Assembly (NCBI GenBank): GCA_905221605.1
Contig: CAJNDS010001008.1
Span: 1 to 42,269 of the forward strand
DNA: 42,269 nucleotides
Reading direction: 5' to 3'
DNA from: Symbiodinium natans
Lineage: Eukaryota; Sar; Dinophyceae; Suessiales; Symbiodiniaceae
Both the position numbers and the translations under genes were made by a program. Within the stretch, counting starts at the first letter, position 1; each line of letters starts with the position of its first letter. Positions 32,736-41,048 of this stretch are shown piece after piece. The notes below the pieces were generated by a model. The model searched no databases. It was not told where the DNA came from and worked only from the letters and a program-made list of their open reading frames with translations.

Positions 32736-35700
32736 TGTTCGAAACGTGAACGACGACCAGCAAAGTACCACAGCAGCCAGTTCTACTGCAGCACCAAGCA
32801 CGTCAAGCACCACGAACGTGACGAGCGTCAGCAGGAACCAAGCAAAGATCGTGCGTCAAATCTCCATGATCCACATTGGAGATCCTCCACAACAGTATCC
32901 AGAAGTTTTCGAAGTCGACACGGAGGCAGAAGAAGAACTTGAGATTGACTATTTTGGTCGTGTGCTACGTGTTGAAGAATTTCAGCTTAGCGATGCAGAG
33001 CAAGAAGAAGAAGAACACGAGCACCAAGAAGAAGATGATCCTTTGATGTTGTGGTGGAAAGATGGTTGTGAGCACGAAGAAGATTGCAACCTTTGTGTCC
33101 GTGCAGTCCAAGAATCATTTTATGAGAGCAGTCCTGTCTATGAGAAGATAGAAGTGATCTTGGACAGTGGCGCTGATGTCAGCCTCATTCCTCTGTGGCT
33201 TGGCAAAGAGGGAGTGCCTGTGAAGAAGAAGAACGATTCAGGCATCAGAGACGCACAAGGAAGAAAGATTCCTGTAAAAGGAAAGAGAGCAATCAACTTG
33301 ACTATGTTCAGCTCGAAGCAAGAAGCAGTCAAGATGCAAGAATGCTTCATCGTTGCGAATGTGGTCAATCCTTTGTTGGCAGTCGGAAAGCTACTCAAGA
33401 ATGGCTGGGAGATTGTCAAGAAGGATGATGGCTTGATGTTGTCAGACGGAATGTCAGACATCCCTGTTCACTACCACAAGAACTCGCTGGCTACTTATGC
33501 TTACTTGCAAGCAGGAAAGAGGTATGAGAGCGAAGCCTATGTGAACCTGGAGCAGGAACACGTTCGCACCGTCATTCAGCTGAACTCCCACATAGCTGAT
33601 GCAGCAAGAAAGCAAGAACCTGGCTGGCATGATACAGACAGCATTGTGGTTGTGCACTACTCCCCGGCGCAGTCGAAGTACAAAGATCCCACGGACATGT
33701 ACCGTACGGAGGATTTCCCGTACAGGAGCACGATGATCAAGACAGAAGATGGTACATGGAAAGCCGTTGAAGTGTGCAAAAAGTATGCGCAGAAGATGGA
33801 CCCGTTTGAGGATATCAGCGCAGGCGGGGAATTTGAAGTGGTGACAGCATTGTCGTCACGAGTTATCCCGCTGAATGTCTTGGGCATCCCCTTGAAGAAA
33901 GATGAACGCCAAGAACAAGAAGCAAGAACCAGCGACACTTGGAGCATCGAGAAGGCTGGTACGGAACTTGTGCGGTACCACAACACGCCGCGCACCCACA
34001 AGTTCAACCCTGAGAACGTAGCTGGAATGCCCACGGACATTGAGAATTTGACGTCCTGGAGATACACTATTGGCGAGTGCGTCTATGCCACGAATTTGTA
34101 TGAAGACGAAGATGATTGGAGCAGAGACACAGAACCTCCTGAAGAAGCATTCGCTTTGCCGTGGTATGGTCAGACCAGATTTCGTCTCAAAGAACCTGTT
34201 CGTGATGATAGAAGAAGCAGTGCACAAGAGCAAGAGGCAAAGAGACAGAAGCTTGAAGAAGAAAAGAAAAGTTTCCTCCCAGAAGATGTGCAGATGGAAG
34301 AAGCCCCTCGAGGTGAAGTTGAACGAGATTCTCTTGTGTTCACCTACGATGGCTATGAGTACAGCAAGAATAGCAGCGTGCAGATTTTGCGTCAACTTTG
34401 TCGCGAATTTGAAGTACCAAGCAGTGGCAGCAAAGAACAGATGCTGAAGCGCTTGTCTCGCGCAGCTCAAGAGCGCGAAGCGGCAGACAGCCTAGCCCTC
34501 GGGCGCAGGCAGTATGAAGCGCAGGTCGCGCCGCTGATGAGGAAGCGCGAAGAACGCCCCAATGAGCAGGAAGTGATGCTACACAACCTGACGCACCTGC
34601 CATTTGCTGGCTGGTGTGAGCATTGCGTCGCCACTCGGGCGAAAGAAAATCAGCATCGGAAGAGCGAATTGACTCGCTCCCCCGCTGAAGAGAGCAGCAA
34701 GTCAACACTCTGTTTCGACTTTGCGTACACCTCAACGAGCAGCTCTGAGGCGCAGCCCATGGTCACGCTGATCGCGAACGATGCATGGTCCAAGTGGTTT
34801 GTCGCCGTGCCCGTAGCAAGAAGAGGAGGCGCAGATGCGCTGAGGCACATGACCGAAGCGTTGACTACAGCTACACTGCAGCTTGGGTACTCAGAAATCA
34901 ATGTGAAGGCAGACAATGAGGGTGTTTGCAGAAGCTTGAAGATTGCACTCCAGAAAATGCGTGGAGCGCATGGCCTGAGCACTACACTTCTTTCAAGTGT
35001 ACCCCATGATCACGAAAGCAATGGTTTGGCCGAGCGTGCAGTCCAAACAGTCAGAAGGCATGCGAATTGTATCCTGGATGAGGTCAGAGTGAAGACAGAA
35101 CTTCCTCTTAGCCATGAACACCCACTGATGTCGTGGGCAATGCGACACTCTGCGTGGCTACTCAACCGTTTTCATCGGTCCTCAGCAACAGGAAAGACGC
35201 CGTATGAATTCATGACGGGCCAACCGTATCGAGGAGAACTCGTACCATTTGCAAGCACGATTATGGTGAAACGCTTGAGACCGAAGCGCAAAGGTGACCG
35301 TTTGTGGACGTTCGGAGTGTTCCTCGGCAAGACTGAGTCTGGAATGTGGCTTACTTTCCAGAGCGATGGCATTCACGCATCAAGAAGTGCGAGACCAGTT
35401 GGTGAAGCTTACGACGCGAAGGCCATCAGCAGCGTGAACGTTTTCACTTGGTCGATCAAGAACAACACACTTGGCAGCCGAGTACTACCTCAGAAAAGAT
35501 TGGTTTCTCCGCAGATTGTTCTTCCAGCAGTTGCAGCAGGTGAAGAACGAAAGAGCCTTGAAGATGAAGTTGCAGACGAAGCCGCCTCTGATCCTCCAAC
35601 AAGTGATGAGGAGAAAGCAAGGAGAGATGCAGAAGGAATGCTTGAAGAGTTCGAGCTTGTTCATGATGAGCATGATCCTCTGGCAGATATGGTTTCCGAG

Positions 35701-36642
35701 CACGAAGATGAAGGAGGAGAAGTTCCTGAAGAAGCAAAGATGGATCGAGAAAGCAGACCAGACTTTGAGTGTGTTGGTTCACCAAGCAAGATTCCAAGAA
35801 CAAGAGTTGAGCTTCCCAGGTTTGGACCTGGAGCATCGTCTTCGGTGATGAGAGCAGAAAGAATGCCCGACAATGATGAGAGGTCGGACGAAGAAGAAGA
35901 TTGCTTTGCAGGCAGTGAAGCTGGTGACTTTGAGTCAGAAGATGAATGGAGCGATGAAGAGCAACAAGAAGAAGTTCAAGTCCTTCCAGAAAGTTTCTTC
36001 TCAGAGGAAGCAGGACCTCCTCAACTCGCAGAAGAAGACCTCGAGATCTTTGACGATGCCGCAGCAGGAAAAGAAGTTTCCAGATTGACAAAGATGGGTG
36101 TCATAGAAGAGGTGCCCATGGAGCAAGAAGAGAGCAAAGAAGTTGTTTGGTTGACAACAAAGCTGGTTTTCGACTGGAGATTTCGGGAGTCAGAAAACGT
36201 CATCTGCGAGAACGAGATCCCTGAAGGGCAACAAGAAGTTCCTCATGAAGCCCTGAAGCCACGAAGATGTTGGCAGAGAAGAGCAAGGCTGGTAGCAAGA
36301 GAGTATAACAACTCGAAGCGAGAAGATGTGTTCAGCCCAGCTACCTCTCCGTCGTTGACGAAGCTGATTCCAATTTTGGCATTAGCAAATCGATGGAGTA
36401 TTTGGTCGCTTGACATCAAAGATGCATTTTTGCAGGTTCCCCAGAAGAGACCTGTACACTGCAAGATTCCACGAGGAAAGGAAGTCAAGCAGTACACGGA
36501 ATGGAAGCCAAGTGCCGGCGTCTTGGTCGTGTCCTTCCTGGACAAAGAGATGCTAGTCTTCTGTGGAGCGAATTTTGTGCAGAACTTTTGCAACAAGAAG
36601 GCTATGAGAAAAGCATCGCGAACCCAGCGTTGTTTCGCTTGA
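32731..36642 (+). CDS. Copia Pol part 1: protease, SAP-like motif, integrase, RT N-terminal part
   Basis: The Pol frame is +1 to Gag; the same frame is open upstream to at least 32410 but only as a shadow of the Gag Gly/Lys tract. The aspartic protease has ILDSGADVSLIPL (about 33150). A SAP-like motif follows at about 34370-34460 (ILRQLCREFEVPSSGSKEQM, then LKRL). The integrase has the zinc motif H-x3-H...C-x2-C (HNLTHLPFAGWCEHC), catalytic D in CFDFAY, D in KADNEG and E in SNGLAERAV, about 34560-35400. An acidic linker (about 35540-36050) comes next, then the RT start with WSLDIKDAFLQV (first catalytic Asp). Near 36505 homology leaves this frame and the last about 45 codons are out of frame, so this ORF ends at a premature stop at 36642. 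RT and RNase H continue in the next entry. Confidence 0.9.
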   Translation, partial: GDVRNVNDDQQSTTAASSTAAPSTSSTTNVTSVSRNQAKIVRQISMIHIGDPPQQYPEVFEVDTEAEEELEIDYFGRVLRVEEFQLSDAEQEEEEHEHQEEDDPLMLWWKDGCEHEEDCNLCVRAVQESFYESSPVYEKIEVILDSGADVSLIPLWLGKEGVPVKKKNDSGIRDAQGRKIPVKGKRAINLTMFSSKQEAVKMQECFIVANVVNPLLAVGKLLKNGWEIVKKDDGLMLSDGMSDIPVHYHKNSLATYAYLQAGKRYESEAYVNLEQEHVRTVIQLNSHIADAARKQEPGWHDTDSIVVVHYSPAQSKYKDPTDMYRTEDFPYRSTMIKTEDGTWKAVEVCKKYAQKMDPFEDISAGGEFEVVTALSSRVIPLNVLGIPLKKDERQEQEARTSDTWSIEKAGTELVRYHNTPRTHKFNPENVAGMPTDIENLTSWRYTIGECVYATNLYEDEDDWSRDTEPPEEAFALPWYGQTRFRLKEPVRDDRRSSAQEQEAKRQKLEEEKKSFLPEDVQMEEAPRGEVERDSLVFTYDGYEYSKNSSVQILRQLCREFEVPSSGSKEQMLKRLSRAAQEREAADSLALGRRQYEAQVAPLMRKREERPNEQEVMLHNLTHLPFAGWCEHCVATRAKENQHRKSELTRSPAEESSKSTLCFDFAYTSTSSSEAQPMVTLIANDAWSKWFVAVPVARRGGADALRHMTEALTTATLQLGYSEINVKADNEGVCRSLKIALQKMRGAHGLSTTLLSSVPHDHESNGLAERAVQTVRRHANCILDEVRVKTELPLSHEHPLMSWAMRHSAWLLNRFHRSSATGKTPYEFMTGQPYRGELVPFASTIMVKRLRPKRKGDRLWTFGVFLGKTESGMWLTFQSDGIHASRSARPVGEAYDAKAISSVNVFTWSIKNNTLGSRVLPQKRLVSPQIVLPAVAAGEERKSLEDEVADEAASDPPTSDEEKARRDAEGMLEEFELVHDEHDPLADMVSEHEDEGGEVPEEAKMDRESRPDFECVGSPSKIPRTRVELPRFGPGASSSVMRAERMPDNDERSDEEEDCFAGSEAGDFESEDEWSDEEQQEEVQVLPESFFSEEAGPPQLAEEDLEIFDDAAAGKEVSRLTKMGVIEEVPMEQEESKEVVWLTTKLVFDWRFRESENVICENEIPEGQQEVPHEALKPRRCWQRRARLVAREYNNSKREDVFSPATSPSLTKLIPILALANRWSIWSLDIKDAFLQVPQKRPVHCKIPRGKEVKQYTEWKPSAGVLVVSFLDKEMLVFCGANFVQNFCNKKAMRKASRTQRCFA

Positions 36643-39600
36643 TCAAGAACGGGAAGGTCGTATCCGTTTGCATCGTACATGTCGATGACCTTCAAGTAGC
36701 AGGAAAGGCAGCAGTGGTGAAGCCCGTCCTCGAAGCTTTAGCGAAGAAGGTGAAGCTACAAGTAGAAGGACCTTTTCTGACAGAAGAAGATGATCGCAAT
36801 GGATTTTCCAAGCAGTCTGTGCGTTTTCTCAAGAGAAGGTATAGCTATGAAGACGGAAAGTTGTTTGTCCGCCCTGACACCAAGTATGTCACCAAGCTCC
36901 TTGAAAAGCTACGCCTTGGATCTAGAAGAGAGAAAGCTACCCCTGCAGCAGGAAATGTGCAGAACACCGATGAGACAAAAGAGCTGGACGAGAACAAGAA
37001 GAATGTGTACCGAAGTTGTGTCGGTATACTGCTATATCTTGCCCAAGATCGTCCTGACATCCAGTATGCAGTCCGAAATTTGGCAACTGGAATGAAGGCT
37101 CCTACGCAGAAGAAGCAGAAAGAGCTCGAGCATTGCGCGTTGTATCTGAAGAAGACTGCAGGCTATGCGGTTTGCTACACAGCAGGGAGACCTGGAACGG
37201 CAACCTTGCAAAGAAACAAGAATTTGGAGCAAGATTCCGAGAATGAGAACGAGAAGAGCATCGAGAGTGGCAGTCACCTGGTCGAAGTATTTTCTGACGC
37301 CGACTGGGCCGGCAACAAGAGCAGCCGGAAATCTGTATCAGGAGGAGTCATCTTCCTGGACGGCCAGTATGCGTTTTCTTACTCAAGAACGCAGAAAACT
37401 ATGGCACTTTCCAGTGGCGAGTCCGAGTACTACGCACTCACTGGTGCTGTCGCAGAAGGAATTGGCATTCGAGAAGCCGTAGAGTTCCTTTCTGGCAAAG
37501 CAGCGCGAATGAAGGCGTACACAGACAGCAGTGCAGCACGTGGCATTGTGCATCGGCAAGGTGTTGGTCGTATCAAGCACTTAGCAACGAGAATGCTCTG
37601 GTTGCAAGAAGTTACCAGAAACGGCCTATGCAGCGTGAAGGCAGTGAGCACTGTTTTCAACCCTGCCGACTTAGGGACCAAGCCCCTCAACGCATCGAGA
37701 ATGAAGCTACTTTTGAACATCCTTCAAGTTCATGATGATCGAGAAGCAATCGGTCGTGAAGAACGAATGGCCGCAGAGAGCACAGCTACAGTCAGAAGAT
37801 TGACAAAGGTATCCGGAAGCAGACTTGGTTTGACGTTATTGTCAGCTTTTGGTTTTGCAATTGAATCTGCAGGTCAGCAAGAAGGAGATTTTGTAGCACG
37901 AAGATATTTTTGCATGCAGTTGATGAGTTTTGTGTTTGGTCCGTTTTCTACAGCTCAAGAGCCACCTCAAGAACTTCAAGAAGTTGAACAAGAAGTTTTA
38001 CATGGTCAAAGCAGCAACAGCAGCATGAAGTTTTCACACGTTTTCACGAGCATGCCTGAGCTTGAGATGTTCGTGCCCGTGTGCATGGCTGTGATTGTTG
38101 TTCTGGTGACAATCATTGTCTACTTGGCAGTGAACCAGAAGAAAGAGAAGAAGGGTGAGAAAGAAGAGAAGCCCAAAGAAGAGAAGCCTGAAGGTGAAGT
38201 CACAAAGAAGAAAGAAGAAGAAGACAAAGAGAAGAGCTCGAAAGGTGTCCTCGAAGACGACGAGACCGTGAAGATGAAGTTCGACGAGCTGATCGCGAAG
38301 ATGGAGAAGCAAGAACGTGCCTTGGAGAAAGAAAAGTTGAAGAGAGAAGAAGCAGAAGAGAAGGCGAAGGAAGCAGAAGAAGAAGATCGTGACCAAGCAT
38401 TTGTTATGAAGGCGAAGGTGGTTGCGAAGTTCAGTGAAGCTGAAGCAGAGAAGAAAGCTCTGGAGAAAGAGAAAGAAGATCTAGAGAAGCAGAAAGAAGT
38501 TTACAAGCAAGACGCTAAAGAGGTGAGAGAGCAGTTGAAGAAGGACTACGACATGATCACGAAGCACATGAAGAAAGAAGCAGAGGAGAGAAAGAGAGAA
38601 GCAGAAGAGCTAGAAGCAGCAGAACAAAGAAGAGAGGAGGAAGACAAGATCAACGCAGAGATCAGGAAAGCCAACGAGGAAAAGATTGAAGCAGCAGAAC
38701 GACAAAGGAGGAAAGAGGAGACAGACAAGAAAGCCGAAGCAATGAGACAAAAGGAGCAGGCAAAGAAGGCCCAGGAGGAGAAAGAGGCCCAGGAGAAGGC
38801 AGCACAGGAAAGGAAAGCACAGGAGGAGAAGGAAGCACAGGAAAGGAAAGCACAAGAGGAGAAGAAGAAGGCAAAGGAGAAGAAGGCACAAGAGGAGAAG
38901 GAAGCACAAGAAAGGAAGGCCCAAGAAGAGAAGGAAGCACAAGAAAGGAAAGCACAGGAGGAGAAGGAAGCACAGGAAAGGAAAGCACAAGAGGAGAAGG
39001 AAGCACAGGAGAAGGAGGATGAAAGGAACGAGGCAATCGCGAAGGAGAAGGCGAAGAAGCAAAGAGCAAAGTTAGAGGCCTATGAGGAGATGAGAAGAAA
39101 GGAGCAGGAAGCCCAAGAAGCGACGAAGGAAGAGAAGGAGAAGGCAAAGAAGGAGTTGAAGGAAGCACAGGAACGAAAGACACAAGCAGAGATTGAGGCA
39201 GAGAAGGAAAGAGCAAGAATGAAGGAGATTGAAGTCGTTGAAGTTGAAGATTCAGGATCTGAAGATGGAAAGCCCACACTAGGAGCAGAAGGAAAGAAGG
39301 ATGCAGAAGGCAATGTGTGGCAGATCCACAAAGGAGCATTGTGGGTCAGGATCAAAGGCCAGTGGTATGATCCAAACTGGTGGACAAAGAAAGGATACAC
39401 GCCACCGCCCGACGTTGCAGAGTCGAGCGAAGAAGGAAAAGAAGAAGGAGGAGCAGCAGGAACAGAAGAAGAGAGAAAGGAGAAAGAAGAAGAGCAGTAC
39501 CGAGAACCACCGCAGAGAGGAGAGAAAGGTAGCAAGAACACAAAGGGCAAATGGAATGTGGTCACGTTTACAGATTGTGGTTGGATTTGGGAGTACTGCA

Positions 39601-39977
39601 AAGACACGAATGAGTATCGAGCAATTCGGCTTGATCAGAAAGGATCAGCGCAGGTGAAAGGAGCGCGAATCAAAGGTGCCGAAGACTGGAACCTCGTGAC
39701 CAAGCACTTCAAGAAGACAGGAAGGTGGGAGAGCCCCACAGAAATAAGAAGAGAGAGAGATGAGCCGCAGCAGCAAGAAGGACGAGGCCGAAGAGAACGA
39801 GAGCAAGAAGACTGGCAGCAAGAAAGTTGGCACCAGCAGCAGGACTGGTACGCCGACGACGGTTGGAGCCAGAACTACTGGGAGCCAGACTACGCCTACT
39901 ACCACTACGCCCCAAAGGGGAAGTACCAAGGCAAAGGGAAATGGAAGTATGGTGGTGGAGGCAAGAAAGGCTGGTGA
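36501..39977 (+). CDS. Copia Pol part 2: RT C-terminal part, RNase H and long membrane/coiled-coil extension
   Basis: This is in the -1 frame to Pol part 1. It picks up RT at RRLGRVLPGQRDASLLWSEF, then HVDDLQVAG (the YxDD box) and YRSCVGILLYLAQDRPDIQY. RNase H follows with FSDADWAG, ALSSGESEYYAL and YTDSSAARG, about 37280-37640. Normal copia Pol ends soon after. Here about 770 further residues follow in frame: a transmembrane helix at about 522-545 (VPVCMAVIVVLVTIIVYLAV), a highly charged coiled coil with EEKEAQERKAQ repeats (about 755-840), two Trp-rich blocks (WVRIKGQWYDPNWW and KWNVVTFTDCGWIWEYCKD) and a Gln/Trp/Tyr/Gly-rich tail. The 36501 ATG is probably not a real start. The frame change near 36505 looks like a 1-nt deletion, because RT is otherwise intact on both sides. 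Confidence 0.88.
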   Translation: MEAKCRRLGRVLPGQRDASLLWSEFCAELLQQEGYEKSIANPALFRLIKNGKVVSVCIVHVDDLQVAGKAAVVKPVLEALAKKVKLQVEGPFLTEEDDRNGFSKQSVRFLKRRYSYEDGKLFVRPDTKYVTKLLEKLRLGSRREKATPAAGNVQNTDETKELDENKKNVYRSCVGILLYLAQDRPDIQYAVRNLATGMKAPTQKKQKELEHCALYLKKTAGYAVCYTAGRPGTATLQRNKNLEQDSENENEKSIESGSHLVEVFSDADWAGNKSSRKSVSGGVIFLDGQYAFSYSRTQKTMALSSGESEYYALTGAVAEGIGIREAVEFLSGKAARMKAYTDSSAARGIVHRQGVGRIKHLATRMLWLQEVTRNGLCSVKAVSTVFNPADLGTKPLNASRMKLLLNILQVHDDREAIGREERMAAESTATVRRLTKVSGSRLGLTLLSAFGFAIESAGQQEGDFVARRYFCMQLMSFVFGPFSTAQEPPQELQEVEQEVLHGQSSNSSMKFSHVFTSMPELEMFVPVCMAVIVVLVTIIVYLAVNQKKEKKGEKEEKPKEEKPEGEVTKKKEEEDKEKSSKGVLEDDETVKMKFDELIAKMEKQERALEKEKLKREEAEEKAKEAEEEDRDQAFVMKAKVVAKFSEAEAEKKALEKEKEDLEKQKEVYKQDAKEVREQLKKDYDMITKHMKKEAEERKREAEELEAAEQRREEEDKINAEIRKANEEKIEAAERQRRKEETDKKAEAMRQKEQAKKAQEEKEAQEKAAQERKAQEEKEAQERKAQEEKKKAKEKKAQEEKEAQERKAQEEKEAQERKAQEEKEAQERKAQEEKEAQEKEDERNEAIAKEKAKKQRAKLEAYEEMRRKEQEAQEATKEEKEKAKKELKEAQERKTQAEIEAEKERARMKEIEVVEVEDSGSEDGKPTLGAEGKKDAEGNVWQIHKGALWVRIKGQWYDPNWWTKKGYTPPPDVAESSEEGKEEGGAAGTEEERKEKEEEQYREPPQRGEKGSKNTKGKWNVVTFTDCGWIWEYCKDTNEYRAIRLDQKGSAQVKGARIKGAEDWNLVTKHFKKTGRWESPTEIRRERDEPQQQEGRGRREREQEDWQQESWHQQQDWYADDGWSQNYWEPDYAYYHYAPKGKYQGKGKWKYGGGGKKGW
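38767..39019 (+). repeat. Coding minisatellite, EEKEAQERKAQ units
   Basis: Tandem 33-bp units (GAGGAGAAGGAAGCACAGGA plus 13 bp), in frame inside the coiled coil of the C-terminal extension. About six to seven imperfect copies; likely length-variable between element copies. Confidence 0.8.
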
Positions 39978-40552
39978 AAAGAAGAAGCCAGCAAGAAGCA
40001 TCGAGAAGGGTGACGACTGAACGCAGCGTGAAGCATGTATAGATTTTCTGAAGCTGTGTACATAGAAGTTCGAGCACCCCGAACATTGCACGAAGTACAA
40101 AGTAGGTACAACGAATGTTTTTGAATAAGCAAGGACCCCAATACGCCTTGTGATATTCACACGAGTTTCACCAAGAAGAAAGTAGTTTCACGAAGAGTTT
40201 CACGAAGCAGGACTAGGAGTGTAAGGTGCAGCCAGGTAGAGGCAAGAACAGTTGAAGAAAGAAGATGGTTAGGTAAAAGAGAAGACCACACAAGAGCCAT
40301 AGGCTGGCCAAAGGGCTGAGACTCACAAGATGAGGACTCTAAGACAAGCCCGTGTAACTAGAAATTCGAGGTTAGGAGTTTATGCATGTTTCAAGAAACA
40401 AAGCAGAAAGAACTGGGTAAAAGACCTTGGACTAGAGGAGACGAATGTCCCCAGTTCAGTACACTTGAAGTCCGAAACAGCTCTTCGTCTTTTGGCACAG
40501 CAGTGAGAATCACTGCAGGAAAGAGAACGCCCTAAAGCCTTCGATCTGTTCC
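39978..40552 (+). other. 3' non-coding region of the copia element
   Basis: No ORF of note between the Pol stop and the polypurine tract. It contains three copies of GTTTCAC(C/G)AAG at 40165-40207. Confidence 0.7.
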
Positions 40553-40561
40553 GAGGCGGGG
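40553..40561 (+). promoter_or_regulatory. Polypurine tract
   Basis: GAGGCGGGG sits directly before the 3' LTR, where plus-strand DNA priming occurs in LTR elements. It contains one pyrimidine. Confidence 0.6.
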
Positions 40562-40748
40562 TGTTAAGTGTACAGCATGTATCCAGGTACAGTGAATGGG
40601 TGCAGTAGGAAAGACACCAAATGCCCTAAGGCATGTTGAGTCTGAGCAGAACGAGTTTGACACCGGAGGCTTAGGCTCAAGAAAAGTTGTTTTGCCTTTA
40701 GAGCGTGGTAGGAAAAGTGAGCCATGATGTTTACCACGTTTTTCAACA
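40562..40748 (+). repeat. 3' LTR (187 bp)
   Basis: Identical to the 5' LTR except for lacking 13 bp directly after GGCTCAAG. It ends TTCAACA and is followed by the GGCCC duplication. Confidence 0.94.
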
Positions 40749-40753
40749 GGCCC
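40749..40753. repeat. Target-site duplication GGCCC (right)
   Basis: Matches 29874-29878. Confidence 0.92.
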
Positions 40754-40849
40754 AAGAAAAATGCCCGTGCAGGGCACCTGGGGCACGATCGGGTCACGGG
40801 GCTGCTTCGAGGTATAGTCCGGGTTTGGGAACACCCGCACCTTCCCCAT
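40754..40849 (-). pseudogene. N-terminal piece of the viral packaging ATPase
   Basis: It starts at an ATG at 40849 (MGKVRVFPNPDYTSKQ). It encodes the first beta-strand residues leading up to the P-loop; the reading frame continues in the main part at 29878. The first 32 codons lie here. The frame is open further upstream in low-quality Arg-rich sequence, so this ATG is the likely start. Confidence 0.72.
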
Positions 40850-41048
40850 GGCTTTTTCTGGGTCCGCGCGGCTTGCTGCTGGTCGCGCGCGGTCTGGTCC
40901 ACCGCGGCGGCCAGCTCGTCGCAGAGTCGAGGCGGGATACTGTACAGCTGCTCCTGGGTCTGCTTGCCGCTCCGTCCGGCGGTCGTCCCCCGCTGCGCGG
41001 CTTCGGGGTGGTGGGTGCCTTCGAAGGCCTCGCAGCGCTGGCCCTTGA
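40850..41048. other. Interval between divergent viral genes
   Basis: It lies between the ATPase start (minus strand) and the HNH/polymerase-like frame (plus strand). One minus-strand frame starting at an ATG at 41055 is protein-like (QEQLYSIPPRLCDELAAAVD), but it is out of frame with the ATPase and has no stop of its own before it. It may be a frameshifted ATPase extension or chance. Confidence 0.35.

Larger units (their letters stand above)
29879..40748 (+). mobile_element. Full-length copia-type LTR retrotransposon (10.87 kb)
   Basis: It is bounded by LTRs beginning TGTTAAG and ending TTCAACA and flanked by perfect GGCCC duplications. Internal order: PBS, Gag, protease, SAP-like motif, integrase, RT, RNase H, C-terminal extension, polypurine tract. 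Integrase before RT defines the copia class. The LTRs are identical apart from one 13-bp indel, so the insertion is recent on an evolutionary scale. The element is about twice the length of a minimal copia element because of extra N- and C-terminal protein regions. Confidence 0.95.

Noticed and set aside
38610-39339. Leu/Ser/Pro-rich minus-strand frames opposite the coiled coil
   Set aside because: Shadows of the purine-rich EEKEAQERKAQ coding repeats.
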